From positions 1-38,048 of the forward strand of contig CALPON020000012.1 in NCBI GenBank assembly GCA_943325195.2: a stretch of DNA of 38,048 nt, given 5' to 3'. The position numbers and the translations under genes are program-made. Of this stretch, positions 1-7,978 are shown piece by piece; positions within the stretch are counted from its first letter, which is position 1, and the number at the start of each line of letters is the position of its first letter. Source of the DNA: Sphingobacterium thalpophilum. GTDB taxonomy: Bacteria > Bacteroidota > Bacteroidia > B-17B0 > Aurantibacillaceae. The notes under the pieces were generated by a model. The model ran no database searches and was not told the DNA's origin. It worked only from the letters and a program-made list of their open reading frames with translations.

Positions 1-839
1 AACGTTTTCGCTTTAGTGACGGCGAACTTCAGGCATCTTATGAAGAAAGTATACGCGGACACAGTGTGTTCATTGTTCAGAGTACAATGCCATCAGCTGA
101 TAATTTGATGGAATTACTCCTGCTCATTGATGCTGCTAAACGTGCCAGTGCCAGACACATTGTCGCCGTGATCCCCTATTACGGCTATGCTCGGCAGGAC
201 CGGAAGGATAAGCCCCGCGTTGCAATTGGCGCCAAGCTGGTGGCAGACATGCTAGCAGCAGCCGGTGCAACCCGTGTGATGACGATGGACTTACACGCCG
301 ATCAAATACAGGGCTTTTTTAACGTCCCTGTTGACCACCTATACGCTTCGACTATTTTCTTACCCTATATTAAATCTCTCAATCTGCCCAATTTAACCAT
401 TGCGGCGCCGGATATGGGAGGCAGTAAGCGGGCCAATGGTTATGCCAAGCACCTGAAAGCTGAAATGGTCATTTGTTATAAGCAACGTGCCAAAGCCAAC
501 GTAATTGAAAGCATGACTGCAATCGGTGAGATGGAAGGGCGCAACATTATTCTTGTTGATGATCTGGTTGATACTGGCGGAACCCTCTGTAAGGCTGCTG
601 ATATGATGATGGAGCGGGGAGCCCTGAGCGTCCGGGCTATCTGCACACATCCTGTCCTTTCCGGTAATGCTTACGAAAACATTGAGAAATCAAAGTTGAG
701 TGAGTTGATTGTGACTGATACAATTCCTTTAAAACAACAAACTGACAAAATCCGTGTGGTGAGCGTCGCTGATCTTTTCGCAAAAGTGATCAATAGCGTC
801 CATAAATACGAATCCATCAGCAACAATTTTATATTATAA
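1..839 (+). CDS. prs: Ribose-phosphate pyrophosphokinase (PRPP synthetase), 5' end outside window
   Basis: Makes phosphoribosyl pyrophosphate from ribose 5-phosphate and ATP for nucleotide, histidine and tryptophan synthesis, in the cytoplasm. The reading frame is open from base 3, giving about 278 residues. The family is usually about 310 residues, so roughly 30 N-terminal residues lie before the window. Visible hallmarks are the flexible-loop segment YYGYARQDRKD, the MDLHADQIQGFF segment and the PRPP-binding loop VDDLVDTGGT near the C-terminus. A GTG at 66 could be taken as a start, but the homologous sequence upstream of it (RFRFSDGE...) shows it is internal. It is followed after 66 bp by rplY/ctc on the same strand, a pairing seen in many bacteria. 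Identification is firm. Confidence 0.96.
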   Translation, partial: RFRFSDGELQASYEESIRGHSVFIVQSTMPSADNLMELLLLIDAAKRASARHIVAVIPYYGYARQDRKDKPRVAIGAKLVADMLAAAGATRVMTMDLHADQIQGFFNVPVDHLYASTIFLPYIKSLNLPNLTIAAPDMGGSKRANGYAKHLKAEMVICYKQRAKANVIESMTAIGEMEGRNIILVDDLVDTGGTLCKAADMMMERGALSVRAICTHPVLSGNAYENIEKSKLSELIVTDTIPLKQQTDKIRVVSVADLFAKVINSVHKYESISNNFIL

Positions 840-905
840 TCCCGCAAAAAATTAATAACGACCCTATTCAGTGCGGGCTGAAAAAGGTCAAAAAATAAAG
901 AAAAA

Positions 906-1529
906 ATGAAAACAGTATCTTTGAGCGGTTCGCTTAGGGCGAACGTAGGGAAAACGGATGCAGCGGCACTTCGTCTGAAAGGCCACGTTCCATGTGTAAT
1001 CTACGGAAACGGTGAACAAATTCACTTCAGTACAGACACACGTAACTTTAAAAACATCATCTTCACACCAGAAACTAACCTGGTAAATGTGGAAGTGGAT
1101 GGTAAATCTTACCGCACGGTCCTCCAAGAGGCACAATATCACAAAATTACCGATGCACTAATTCATGCCGATTTTTTATTGGTATCAGATGACAAGCCAG
1201 TGACCGTGCATCTTCCTGTTCGCACTGTTGGTCAGTCCGAAGGTGTTAAAGCGGGTGGAAAACTCACTGTAAAACTGCGTAAAGTAAAAGTTCGCGGACT
1301 AATCGCTAACCTTCCTGAAGCCATTGAAATCAGCATCGATGGTCTTGCTATTGGCCGCTCTGTTTCTGCTGGCGACATCAGCATCGATGGAATTACGCTC
1401 TTGCATCCTAAGAACATTTCTATTGTGAGTGTTGTTACAACACGTAACGTGACGACTGAAGAAGCGGCTCCTGCGGGTGGTGATAAAAAAGCGGCTGCAC
1501 CTGCAAAAGCAGCGCCTGCAAAAAAATAA
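906..1529 (+). CDS. rplY: 50S ribosomal protein L25/general stress protein Ctc
   Basis: Binds 5S rRNA in the large ribosomal subunit. The 207-residue product is the long, CTC-type form: an N-terminal L25 5S-binding domain (about residues 1-90) followed by a second beta domain (about 95-180). The C-terminus is a low-complexity tail rich in Ala, Lys and Pro, common in Bacteroidota L25. The ATG follows an A-rich stretch with no Shine-Dalgarno motif, as usual for this phylum. It lies 66 bp after prs on the same strand, so co-transcription is likely, and a strong terminator follows. Family assignment is firm; whether it has a stress role here is unknown. Confidence 0.94.
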   Translation: MKTVSLSGSLRANVGKTDAAALRLKGHVPCVIYGNGEQIHFSTDTRNFKNIIFTPETNLVNVEVDGKSYRTVLQEAQYHKITDALIHADFLLVSDDKPVTVHLPVRTVGQSEGVKAGGKLTVKLRKVKVRGLIANLPEAIEISIDGLAIGRSVSAGDISIDGITLLHPKNISIVSVVTTRNVTTEEAAPAGGDKKAAAPAKAAPAKK

Positions 1530-1548
1530 TTCAGACAATCCTTTATTA

Positions 1549-1577
1549 AAGCCTGGCGAAAGTCAGGCTTTTTTTTT
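1549..1577 (+). terminator. Rho-independent terminator after rplY
   Basis: A 7-bp stem (AAGCCTG pairing with CAGGCTT) with an 8-nt loop runs into nine T residues, 20 bp after the rplY stop codon. Confidence 0.88.
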
Positions 1578-1589
1578 GCACTAGACCCA

Positions 1590-1622
1590 AAAAAATAAAA
1601 AGTCCGGCTTCGAACCGGACTT
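1590..1622 (-). terminator. Rho-independent terminator for the convergent PorG-like gene
   Basis: An 8-bp perfect stem (AAGTCCGG/CCGGACTT, 1600-1607 with 1615-1622) is preceded on the plus strand by an A-rich run, which is a U-tract in minus-strand RNA. It lies about 120 bp beyond the stop of the minus-strand gene ending at 1742 and back-to-back with the rplY terminator. Confidence 0.8.
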
Positions 1623-1741
1623 CTCATAACTACCACTTAACACTTTTACAGGATGACGAAGATAGCTGCCCTGTGTTATAAACAGGTGAAGCCCTTGTTA
1701 GGTCTGTCTTATCTTTGCGTGACTAAAAAACGTTCGGAGGA

Positions 1742-2704
1742 TTAAAACTTGCTTCTTAGACGGAACGCTTTATGTTTCTGTTTGAAGATATAGCCTGCAG
1801 TAATTTCTAGACTCATAAACGCGTCTTTTTGCCGGTCGCCCCGCTGGGCCGGACTTCCATCTGCATTTGGCATAGTGGCCGTGATGAGTTCAGGATTGAG
1901 TCCCAAGCTCGGATCCGACATTTGTGCGGACAGAGGACCATAGGCAGCGGTTAATAAATCACGGTCATAATAACCACTGCCAACATCATCAATGTAGTCT
2001 GTGAAGGTCTTCCGATATGAAAACTCAAGTCCTATCGACCATATTTTATTGAAGGTCAGTTTATAATAACCACCTACAGGTATACTGAAGGCTATGCGTG
2101 AGTATTGCTTCGGACCTCCCATTAGGCCTTGACCCTCCGTATGCAAATTATAAAGATTCACCCAATTGCCCTCGCTCGTTCTACCTTTGGGATTGAAGTA
2201 AAACACACCCAGACCGACAAAGGCATATAAATTATGGGTCAGCGCTTTCATCGTCCCGTAATTTTTACGAATTCCGTAACGATTACCCCCCCGCTTAGTA
2301 CTTTGCCATCCGACTTCCATCCGACCACTTAATTCATAGATATTCGATTTAAAATTTAGGTTCCGGTTGTTCCGGTAGATATTCGGTGTTACAGCATCGT
2401 CTCCCTTTACATTGAGATAGGAGAATTTACCTAACACATTTACACGGCGTTTTAATTTATAGCGGGCACCGAAACCGAAGGCAGTGCGACTTTGCATAAA
2501 GTTGAGGTCTGCGGGACTATAATCCTTGCCTTCTCCCGCACTTCCACCCAGATCTCCCAGGAAATTAGCAGTACCCATGGTGACGAATATTTCGCGTTTA
2601 TACTTTTTCCATTCATTAGGACGCATAAAGGCTTGCGCGTCAAGTTCTAGGGACACGGAGCCCAGAGATAGAAGAAGCAGGTATAATAATAAACGTTGGG
2701 GCAT
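1742..2704 (-). CDS. PorG-like outer-membrane beta-barrel protein (DUF6089 family)
   Basis: 320 residues with an N-terminal signal peptide (hydrophobic run LLLYLLLLSLGS, cleavage near DAQA). The rest is alternating beta-strand sequence rich in aromatic residues. Features recalled for the DUF6089/PorG family are the early FLGDLGG stretch and the TFTDYIDDVGSGYYD segment near residue 235. PorG is an accessory outer-membrane component of type IX secretion in Porphyromonas, but many DUF6089 paralogues have no proven function, so I do not assign the symbol. The gene stands alone on the minus strand between an inferred promoter at 2715-2746 and a terminator at 1590-1622. Outer-membrane barrel is firm; a role in type IX secretion is an inference from family membership. 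Confidence 0.8.
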   Translation of the reverse strand: MPQRLLLYLLLLSLGSVSLELDAQAFMRPNEWKKYKREIFVTMGTANFLGDLGGSAGEGKDYSPADLNFMQSRTAFGFGARYKLKRRVNVLGKFSYLNVKGDDAVTPNIYRNNRNLNFKSNIYELSGRMEVGWQSTKRGGNRYGIRKNYGTMKALTHNLYAFVGLGVFYFNPKGRTSEGNWVNLYNLHTEGQGLMGGPKQYSRIAFSIPVGGYYKLTFNKIWSIGLEFSYRKTFTDYIDDVGSGYYDRDLLTAAYGPLSAQMSDPSLGLNPELITATMPNADGSPAQRGDRQKDAFMSLEITAGYIFKQKHKAFRLRSKF

Positions 2705-2714
2705 TGCTATCTTG

Positions 2715-2746
2715 TAAAAATACGAAATTTAGGCTTTACCCTACAA
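2715..2746 (-). promoter_or_regulatory. Bacteroidota-type promoter for the PorG-like gene
   Basis: On the minus strand there is a TTG (-33 element) followed after 21 nt by TATTTTTA (-7 element resembling TAnnTTTG). The -7 box ends 10 nt before the ATG, so the leader would be very short. The downstream 15 bp are identical to those of the helicase promoter at 4212-4242. Confidence 0.5.
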
Positions 2747-2788
2747 TTTTAACAGATAGTAATTAACAATTAGGCGCTGAAAGGTCAA

Positions 2789-4207
2789 TTAGTTGAAAAA
2801 TTGGGGATGAAAGTTAATCAGATAGACCTGTTCCGTGGCACGGGTCACTGCTGTATACAACCAGCGCATAAAGGACTCATCGATGTTTTCCTCTTTTAGA
2901 AATCCCTGATCAATAAAGACCACGGGCCACTGTCCCCCCTGCGATTTATGACAGGTAATGGCATAGGCAAATTTAACCTGAAGTGCATTAAAGTAGGGGC
3001 TCTCACGGAGATAGCTACTACGCTTATGCCGCGAAGGCTCATCACCGGTATCTGCCATAATTGTTGTAAACAGTCGCTTTTGATCTTCTGCAGAAAGAGC
3101 GGGACTTTCTGCAAAGAGTGTATCCGTTAACATTTTGACTTCCTGCTCGGGGAGATGAGGGTAATCGATAAAACGAAGTTGGCAGTGGCAAAAATGGAAG
3201 CCATACAGATCTTCTCTACGAATAATCCTAGTAATTTCTGCCATATCCCCGTTCGCTATAAAGCTAGCCTCGCCATTGTTTTCAGGTAGCCAGAAATAAT
3301 TGTTTTTCACAATCATCACCCGGTCACCAGTACACAAATCCTCATCAAAAAGGCGAATGCGGTTTCTAAAACTTTGGTTAAATAAATTAGCCCGCTTATT
3401 ACTGCGTGTAATGATAATCACGTTTTCTTCGCCATACCGACTGATACAGTCTTGCAGTGTATCCTCCAACTCATCGCCACTGAGGTTCACAACATCTGCG
3501 CTTGTCTCTAAATGAGGAAACCGTCCGTGTAAATCCAGTTCTGATCTCAGCTTAGTCGCATTGTATAAGATACCACTTTCACTGCGCTGTCTCGCCACCA
3601 ACCTTAATTCCGTAACATGAATATTCAAATGAAATGCGGCCCGCAGGTACTCGGGATTTAAAGCAGGACTCTCAATACTGCCTACCGGGGGCAACTGAGC
3701 GGTGTCACCAATAAGAATGAGTTTACAATTCTCCCCGCTATACACATATTCAAAAAGATTTTCGAGAAGACTGGTGAATAGCGATTCCCCTGAGTCTGCA
3801 CTAATCATCGAACTTTCATCCACAATAAAGAGCGTATTTCGGTGCAGATTTTCAGCAAGCGAAAAATAAACACCACCCTCTTCATTCATCTGCTTACGGA
3901 ATATTTTTTTATGAATGGTCTGCGCTGGTTTTCGGGCATAGGAACTAAGGACTTTGGCGGCACGGCCGGTTGGTGCCAGCAGAACACTCCGCCAGCGAAT
4001 GGATGGGAGAGCTTGGGTGACAGCGGAAATGAGATTCGTTTTTCCTGTTCCCGCATAGCCTTTTAAAAGAAAAACGGAGCGTTCCTCTAACCTGAAAATG
4101 AAATCCGCCAACAAAGAAATGGAGTGTTTTTGATCTTCATTTGGCTCAAAGGGTAGGCACACCTTAACGGAGCGAATAAAATCATCGGTATTTTGAGAGG
4201 CCGCCAT
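2789..4207 (-). CDS. ATP-dependent RecD/Pif1-like DNA helicase
   Basis: Superfamily 1 helicase of about 472 residues, shorter than true RecD/RecD2 because the N-terminal extension is absent. Walker A is GYAGTGKT near residue 50-57. Motif Ia follows (LLAPTGRAAKVL), Walker B is LFIVDESSM, and motif III is LILIGDTAQLPPVG. The UvrD_C_2-type C-terminus has the FAYAITCHKSQGGQW segment and a final YTAVTRAT motif VI. It probably unwinds DNA in repair or replication-fork processing; I see no RecB/RecC partner nearby. I chose the ATG at 4207 (MAASQ...) over one at 4225 because the inferred -7 box at 4212-4219 would put the transcript start at or beyond 4207. Annotated in Bacteroidota as an AAA-family ATPase. 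Confidence 0.88.
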   Translation of the reverse strand: MAASQNTDDFIRSVKVCLPFEPNEDQKHSISLLADFIFRLEERSVFLLKGYAGTGKTNLISAVTQALPSIRWRSVLLAPTGRAAKVLSSYARKPAQTIHKKIFRKQMNEEGGVYFSLAENLHRNTLFIVDESSMISADSGESLFTSLLENLFEYVYSGENCKLILIGDTAQLPPVGSIESPALNPEYLRAAFHLNIHVTELRLVARQRSESGILYNATKLRSELDLHGRFPHLETSADVVNLSGDELEDTLQDCISRYGEENVIIITRSNKRANLFNQSFRNRIRLFDEDLCTGDRVMIVKNNYFWLPENNGEASFIANGDMAEITRIIRREDLYGFHFCHCQLRFIDYPHLPEQEVKMLTDTLFAESPALSAEDQKRLFTTIMADTGDEPSRHKRSSYLRESPYFNALQVKFAYAITCHKSQGGQWPVVFIDQGFLKEENIDESFMRWLYTAVTRATEQVYLINFHPQFFN

Positions 4208-4211
4208 CTTG

Positions 4212-4242
4212 TAAAAATACTTCAAAGCTCTTCAGGCTCAAA
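4212..4242 (-). promoter_or_regulatory. Promoter for the helicase gene, apparently leaderless
   Basis: Minus-strand TTTG, 19-nt spacer, then TATTTTTA, a good fit to the Bacteroidota -33/-7 arrangement. The -7 box ends 4 nt before the ATG at 4207, which predicts a leaderless or nearly leaderless transcript. Confidence 0.55.
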
Positions 4243-4283
4243 GCAAAATAAACCAAAGCGCATTTTTTTGGGGAATATTCTCT

Positions 4284-4291
4284 TAGCTTTG
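4284..4291 (+). promoter_or_regulatory. -7 element (TAGCTTTG) for the DUF3822-rsmD operon
   Basis: TAGCTTTG matches TAnnTTTG exactly and ends 4 nt before the ATG at 4296. The only upstream TTTG (4267-4270) is at a short spacing of 13 nt, so the -33 element is unclear. It is divergent to the helicase promoter. Confidence 0.5.
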
Positions 4292-4295
4292 CTGT

Positions 4296-5141
4296 ATGAT
4301 CGCGCAGCTTTTCGAGACCCGTTTGCAAATCAGAAGACATTCAACTGAAGCGGCTAAATTGAGCCTTAGTTTGTCTATTGCACCCGATGCCTTTTCCTAC
4401 TGCTTGTCAGAACAGCGGTTTCAGCAACCAACGGAACTGCTTGCTGTTTCTGCCCCTGCCAATGAGGCAGATGCGCCTGCCGCCGAAGCCTTCGATTTTT
4501 TCATTAGCAATAACCGACTGCTGAATCAGCCATTCGAAAAAATAATGATCTCTGTCCTGAGCTCCGATTTCACCTTGCTGCCCGCTGCTTTCTCGACGGA
4601 CGCTGACGCACAGGTCTTAGATTTTGTGAATGGAAAGACAAGCAAAAAACAGCTGCTTCACCATCTACATGGAATGGATTTAGTGGCAGGTATCGATCAG
4701 GAATTAATGGGTTCCCTTGAACGCCATTTCCCCGGAGCAGCCATTCGTCATACTGCTGCGGTCAGTCTCAATCTTTTCTTTTCTCAGCACAGCCTCACTT
4801 CGGCCGACCTGTTCCTTAACATTGTAGGCAATCATATGGAATTGATGGCACGGAAAAACGGCCAGCTCCTCTTCTACAATATTTTTCGCCACCAAAGCGA
4901 AGAAGATATTTTATACTACCTCCTTTTTGCCATGGAACAATTTGGTTTTGAACCCTCACGAACACAGGTGGCGGTGGCAGGTGACCGGATGGCCACGGAT
5001 CCACTCTTCAGCTCGATCTCCCGTTACGTGCGACATCTTTCGTTCTGCGCTCAGGATGCAACCCTCTCTCTCAAAGGGGAGTTTTCCAAATTACCTTCAC
5101 ATGCTTATTTTCATTTATTAAATCAACACTTGTGCGAATAA
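4296..5141 (+). CDS. DUF3822 family protein
   Basis: 281-residue cytoplasmic protein with no signal peptide or membrane segment. The general pattern (LSLSIAPDAFSYCL near the start, a central LFLNIVGNHMELMARKNGQLLFYNIF stretch read in two halves, and AVAGDR near the end) matches the Bacteroidota DUF3822 family, which looks like a divergent actin/hexokinase-type (ASKHA) fold. Its function is unknown. It overlaps the start of rsmD by 10 bp, and in many Bacteroidota genomes DUF3822 precedes rsmD, so the pair is probably translationally coupled and functionally linked. The link to 16S rRNA methylation is inferred from gene order only. Confidence 0.8.
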   Translation: MIAQLFETRLQIRRHSTEAAKLSLSLSIAPDAFSYCLSEQRFQQPTELLAVSAPANEADAPAAEAFDFFISNNRLLNQPFEKIMISVLSSDFTLLPAAFSTDADAQVLDFVNGKTSKKQLLHHLHGMDLVAGIDQELMGSLERHFPGAAIRHTAAVSLNLFFSQHSLTSADLFLNIVGNHMELMARKNGQLLFYNIFRHQSEEDILYYLLFAMEQFGFEPSRTQVAVAGDRMATDPLFSSISRYVRHLSFCAQDATLSLKGEFSKLPSHAYFHLLNQHLCE

Positions 5142-5668
5142 TTGGCGGTCAATATAAGGGACGGAGCTTCTCGCTTCCGAAAGGACTCCCAGTGCGTCCC
5201 ACAACTGATTTTGCGAAAGAAGGACTATTTAATATCTTGAACAACCGAATCGATTTAGATGGAACCACTGTACTCGATTTATTTAGTGGTACGGGCCACA
5301 TTTCTCTTGAATTAGCCAGTCGCGGGGCAGCTTCCGTTACCGCTGTGGATGTCCACATGAAATGTGTGGGTTTTCTGCGCTCAGCTGCAAGCGAATTAAA
5401 GGCCCCCATACAAACCGTGAAGTCAGAGGTGTTTTCTTTTCTCAAATCAGCGCATGGCAGCTATGATTTAATCTTTGCAGATCCGCCCTATGATCTTCCA
5501 AATATTCCAGAAATTCACCAATGGGTTTTTGACAGAAATTTACTGAATACGTCTGCTTGGCTCATCATCGAACATGGTCCGCGCACCAATCTCAGCGCAC
5601 TCGCGGGATTTAAAGATCAACGCAAATACGGCAATGTCAATTTCAGTTTTTTTCAGAGAAACGCTTAA
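5132..5668 (+). CDS. rsmD: 16S rRNA (guanine966-N2)-methyltransferase RsmD
   Basis: Transfers a methyl group from SAM to N2 of G966 in 16S rRNA during 30S assembly. The 178-residue length is normal for the family. The N-terminus MRIIGGQYKGR is characteristic, the SAM-binding motif LDLFSGTG lies at 48-55 and the catalytic DPPY at 117-120. Translation starts at a GTG inside the end of the DUF3822 gene, overlapping it by 10 bp, which suggests coupling. The stop codon overlaps the convergent gldC stop by 4 bp, so there is no room for an intergenic terminator. Assignment is firm. Confidence 0.95.
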   Translation: MRIIGGQYKGRSFSLPKGLPVRPTTDFAKEGLFNILNNRIDLDGTTVLDLFSGTGHISLELASRGAASVTAVDVHMKCVGFLRSAASELKAPIQTVKSEVFSFLKSAHGSYDLIFADPPYDLPNIPEIHQWVFDRNLLNTSAWLIIEHGPRTNLSALAGFKDQRKYGNVNFSFFQRNA

Positions 5669-5991
5669 GGCTTCAGTATTCCGGTTTCTTGACCAAGCTC
5701 GGTGAAAAGTTTTTTCACCCGCTTCACGGTCGCTTCATCGCCCGTGGCACGAAGATAAGTGTCGGTCAATGTCACCACATTTTGATGATAAAATTTTTTC
5801 ATTTCATCCACCATCATGTCCTTTGTCCACAAATCAATACGAAGTGTGTTATTCTCTTTACTATCCCATAAGGCAATCATCAGACTGTTGCATTCACTGG
5901 CTTCTCCGCTATCAGGCGCATTCCATTCAATTTTTTGGGGCAGATTATTTTCGTCAACCGTAACTTTAAAGGTAATTTCAGTGGTCTTCAT
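5665..5991 (-). CDS. gldC: Gliding motility-associated protein GldC
   Basis: 108-residue cytoplasmic protein. The sequence has the GldC pattern: an ITFKVTVDENNLPQKIEWNA-type beta hairpin, then LMIALWDSKENNTLRIDLWTKDM and VDEMKKFYHQ, then TYLRATGDE. GldC was found as a gliding gene in Flavobacterium johnsoniae, but it is conserved in many non-gliding Bacteroidota and its biochemical role is unknown. Its ATG overlaps the stop of the upstream OmpA-family gene in an ATGA arrangement, so the two are very likely co-translated. Its 3' end overlaps rsmD by 4 bp. Presence of this gene does not by itself show that the organism glides. Confidence 0.9.
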   Translation of the reverse strand: MKTTEITFKVTVDENNLPQKIEWNAPDSGEASECNSLMIALWDSKENNTLRIDLWTKDMMVDEMKKFYHQNVVTLTDTYLRATGDEATVKRVKKLFTELGQETGILKP

Positions 5992-7946
5992 TTTTGGTGT
6001 GCTTCGGGATTATCAAGTATCTTAAATTCTATTCTTCGGTTTTGAGCGTGCTCTTTTTCAGTGCAATCATGCTGGTCGTCACATTGATTCAATAACTTAC
6101 TTTCTCCGTAGCCTCTGGCGGAAATGCGCTCTGACTTAATTCCTGCATTCACAATATACTGCCGCACCACTTTAGCCCGTTCATCACTTAATTTAAGATT
6201 GGCTGCAGCCAAACCCTTACTATCCGTATGCGCTCCAACTTCAATGCACAATGCTTGGTTGCGGGCAAGCACCAATACCACCTTGTCGAGCACCTCACGC
6301 GCCTGAGGGGTAATTTTACTGTTATTGGCTTCAAACAAAATATTCTCAACTATTAATTTAGGTCCGTTTTTATCATTGATAAGCAGGTCTGACTTTACAG
6401 ATTCTTTTTCAGAGGGACTTCCCAAATCGGGACCGACCAACTGCAGCCAGGGATCTTCCATTTCAATATCACGGAGACGGTTTAACTCTGCACTCACCGG
6501 ATTATAATTAAATTTATTGCCCTTCTGGTGTGTCATTATTTTTATCAGATTCGCGTCACTACTGTAAATTAAAATATTTTTAAATACATCCAGAACATTG
6601 TCCGTATTATCTGCACTGAGATAAAAACGCTTCAAAAAAGGCAGGTACTTGAATTTAAATGTTCCGAAATTATCCGTAATCGCACTATCAATCACTTCGT
6701 ACCGATCATTCAGCAATAAAATCTTCAGTTTACCAATAGGATTGTTCACATTATCGCCAAAAATAGTGGCTTTTACATCCATCTTCATTTCATTCTCCGC
6801 GATGGAGATGTCATTAAAAGATTTGTTGGGCGCAGTTAAAAGGCGGAAACTCATACGGCCTGCAATCAATGAGTCCAAGCTTGTGACGTAGCGATCTTCT
6901 TTATTTAAAAGATCAATCTTGGTACCAGAGCTAATTTCCGAGCGGTCAACGCCGATAAAGTACATGTTATCGGGTTTAATGTCTTCAAATACAAACGTCC
7001 CAAATAAATTAGTTTGTGTCTTCTTTACCACCGTATTCAGACGATTACACAGGTAAACCGTCTTGTTAGCGAAGAATTTTTTTTCCCGGGGGTTGGAGTA
7101 AATTAGTTTGCCGCCAATATTAGTGCCAAAATTATTATCTAGCAGCTTGTCCATACTGCTAGATGTCAACTGCCATCGGCATTTTTTTTCTCCAACTATA
7201 CTCTGGCAAATAACTTTATCATGTCCGTCGACAATTAGTACTTCCGTAGGTCCCGAAATTTCAGGAAAGTCCATACTAATATAATCTGCATCTGAAGCAG
7301 TTATACCTGTAAAAGCGAAGGCGCCTAAGCGATTGGTAATAGTGCTTTTTAATACTTGACCGTTTTTACCAATGAGACGGATGGGTTTTTCAACCAGACA
7401 GGCCTGTCGGCTACCGCAACTCACCTTCCCAGTTAATACGACTTTACTACTTGGATCATTCCGGATACTTACTTTATTATTTAAGACTGTTTTTTTAATG
7501 ATAGAATTTTCAAAATGCATATTGTATGCGGTGTCAGCTACCATTCGGTTAAGGCCATTAAAGCTAATGCGGTGAAAGGGCTGCGAAAACACAAGTGTGT
7601 CTACATCATCATCGTGACGGTTGACAAAGGGTACGAGCAGCTCATAGGTCATGAGGTAACGGTATTTCTCAATTGGTACCGTGTTGGCAACAACTTCTAG
7701 GTGCATAAGTGGACCGACACGATTTTGAAAGTAGACCTTATAATTCTGTCCAAAAGGAAGTTCCACCTTAAAGTCCGAGCGGCCACCCGTATTCAAGGTC
7801 TTTGTTGTTGCGCCATTACACTGCACGGTGATAGTTGTCTGCGGTAAGGCGCTATTATTCAGCATGGAATAGCCGAGAATCGTGATTTGCGCAATGCTTT
7901 GCAAACCACATAATAGAACAAAGAAAAAGGTGAATTTAGCTTTCAT
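5988..7946 (-). CDS. OmpA-family protein with repeated carboxypeptidase-regulatory-like beta domains
   Basis: 652 residues. A signal peptide (about 1-20, ending SIAQ) is followed by several beta-rich repeats. These repeats carry a recurring TNxxGxFxFxxI/L pattern (for example TNRLGAFAFTGI, TNLFGTFVFEDI, TDNFGTFKFKYL), typical of small Ig-like regulatory or SdrB-type domains. The C-terminal 130 residues form an OmpA peptidoglycan-binding domain: ILFEANNSKITPQA, then VGAHTDSKG, then LSDERAKVV, then a closing NRRIEFKIL. Likely a periplasmic or outer-membrane protein that tethers the envelope to the cell wall. It overlaps gldC by 4 bp (ATGA). Domain assignment is firm; biological role is not known. 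Confidence 0.88.
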   Translation of the reverse strand: MKAKFTFFFVLLCGLQSIAQITILGYSMLNNSALPQTTITVQCNGATTKTLNTGGRSDFKVELPFGQNYKVYFQNRVGPLMHLEVVANTVPIEKYRYLMTYELLVPFVNRHDDDVDTLVFSQPFHRISFNGLNRMVADTAYNMHFENSIIKKTVLNNKVSIRNDPSSKVVLTGKVSCGSRQACLVEKPIRLIGKNGQVLKSTITNRLGAFAFTGITASDADYISMDFPEISGPTEVLIVDGHDKVICQSIVGEKKCRWQLTSSSMDKLLDNNFGTNIGGKLIYSNPREKKFFANKTVYLCNRLNTVVKKTQTNLFGTFVFEDIKPDNMYFIGVDRSEISSGTKIDLLNKEDRYVTSLDSLIAGRMSFRLLTAPNKSFNDISIAENEMKMDVKATIFGDNVNNPIGKLKILLLNDRYEVIDSAITDNFGTFKFKYLPFLKRFYLSADNTDNVLDVFKNILIYSSDANLIKIMTHQKGNKFNYNPVSAELNRLRDIEMEDPWLQLVGPDLGSPSEKESVKSDLLINDKNGPKLIVENILFEANNSKITPQAREVLDKVVLVLARNQALCIEVGAHTDSKGLAAANLKLSDERAKVVRQYIVNAGIKSERISARGYGESKLLNQCDDQHDCTEKEHAQNRRIEFKILDNPEAHQK

Positions 7947-7978
7947 CCTCAGAGAACTTTAAATGTAATCTTTAATGT

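Noticed and set aside
1232-1636. Long minus-strand frame across rplY
   Set aside because: It mirrors the rplY codon pattern, runs through two terminators and has no recognisable domain. It is a shadow frame.
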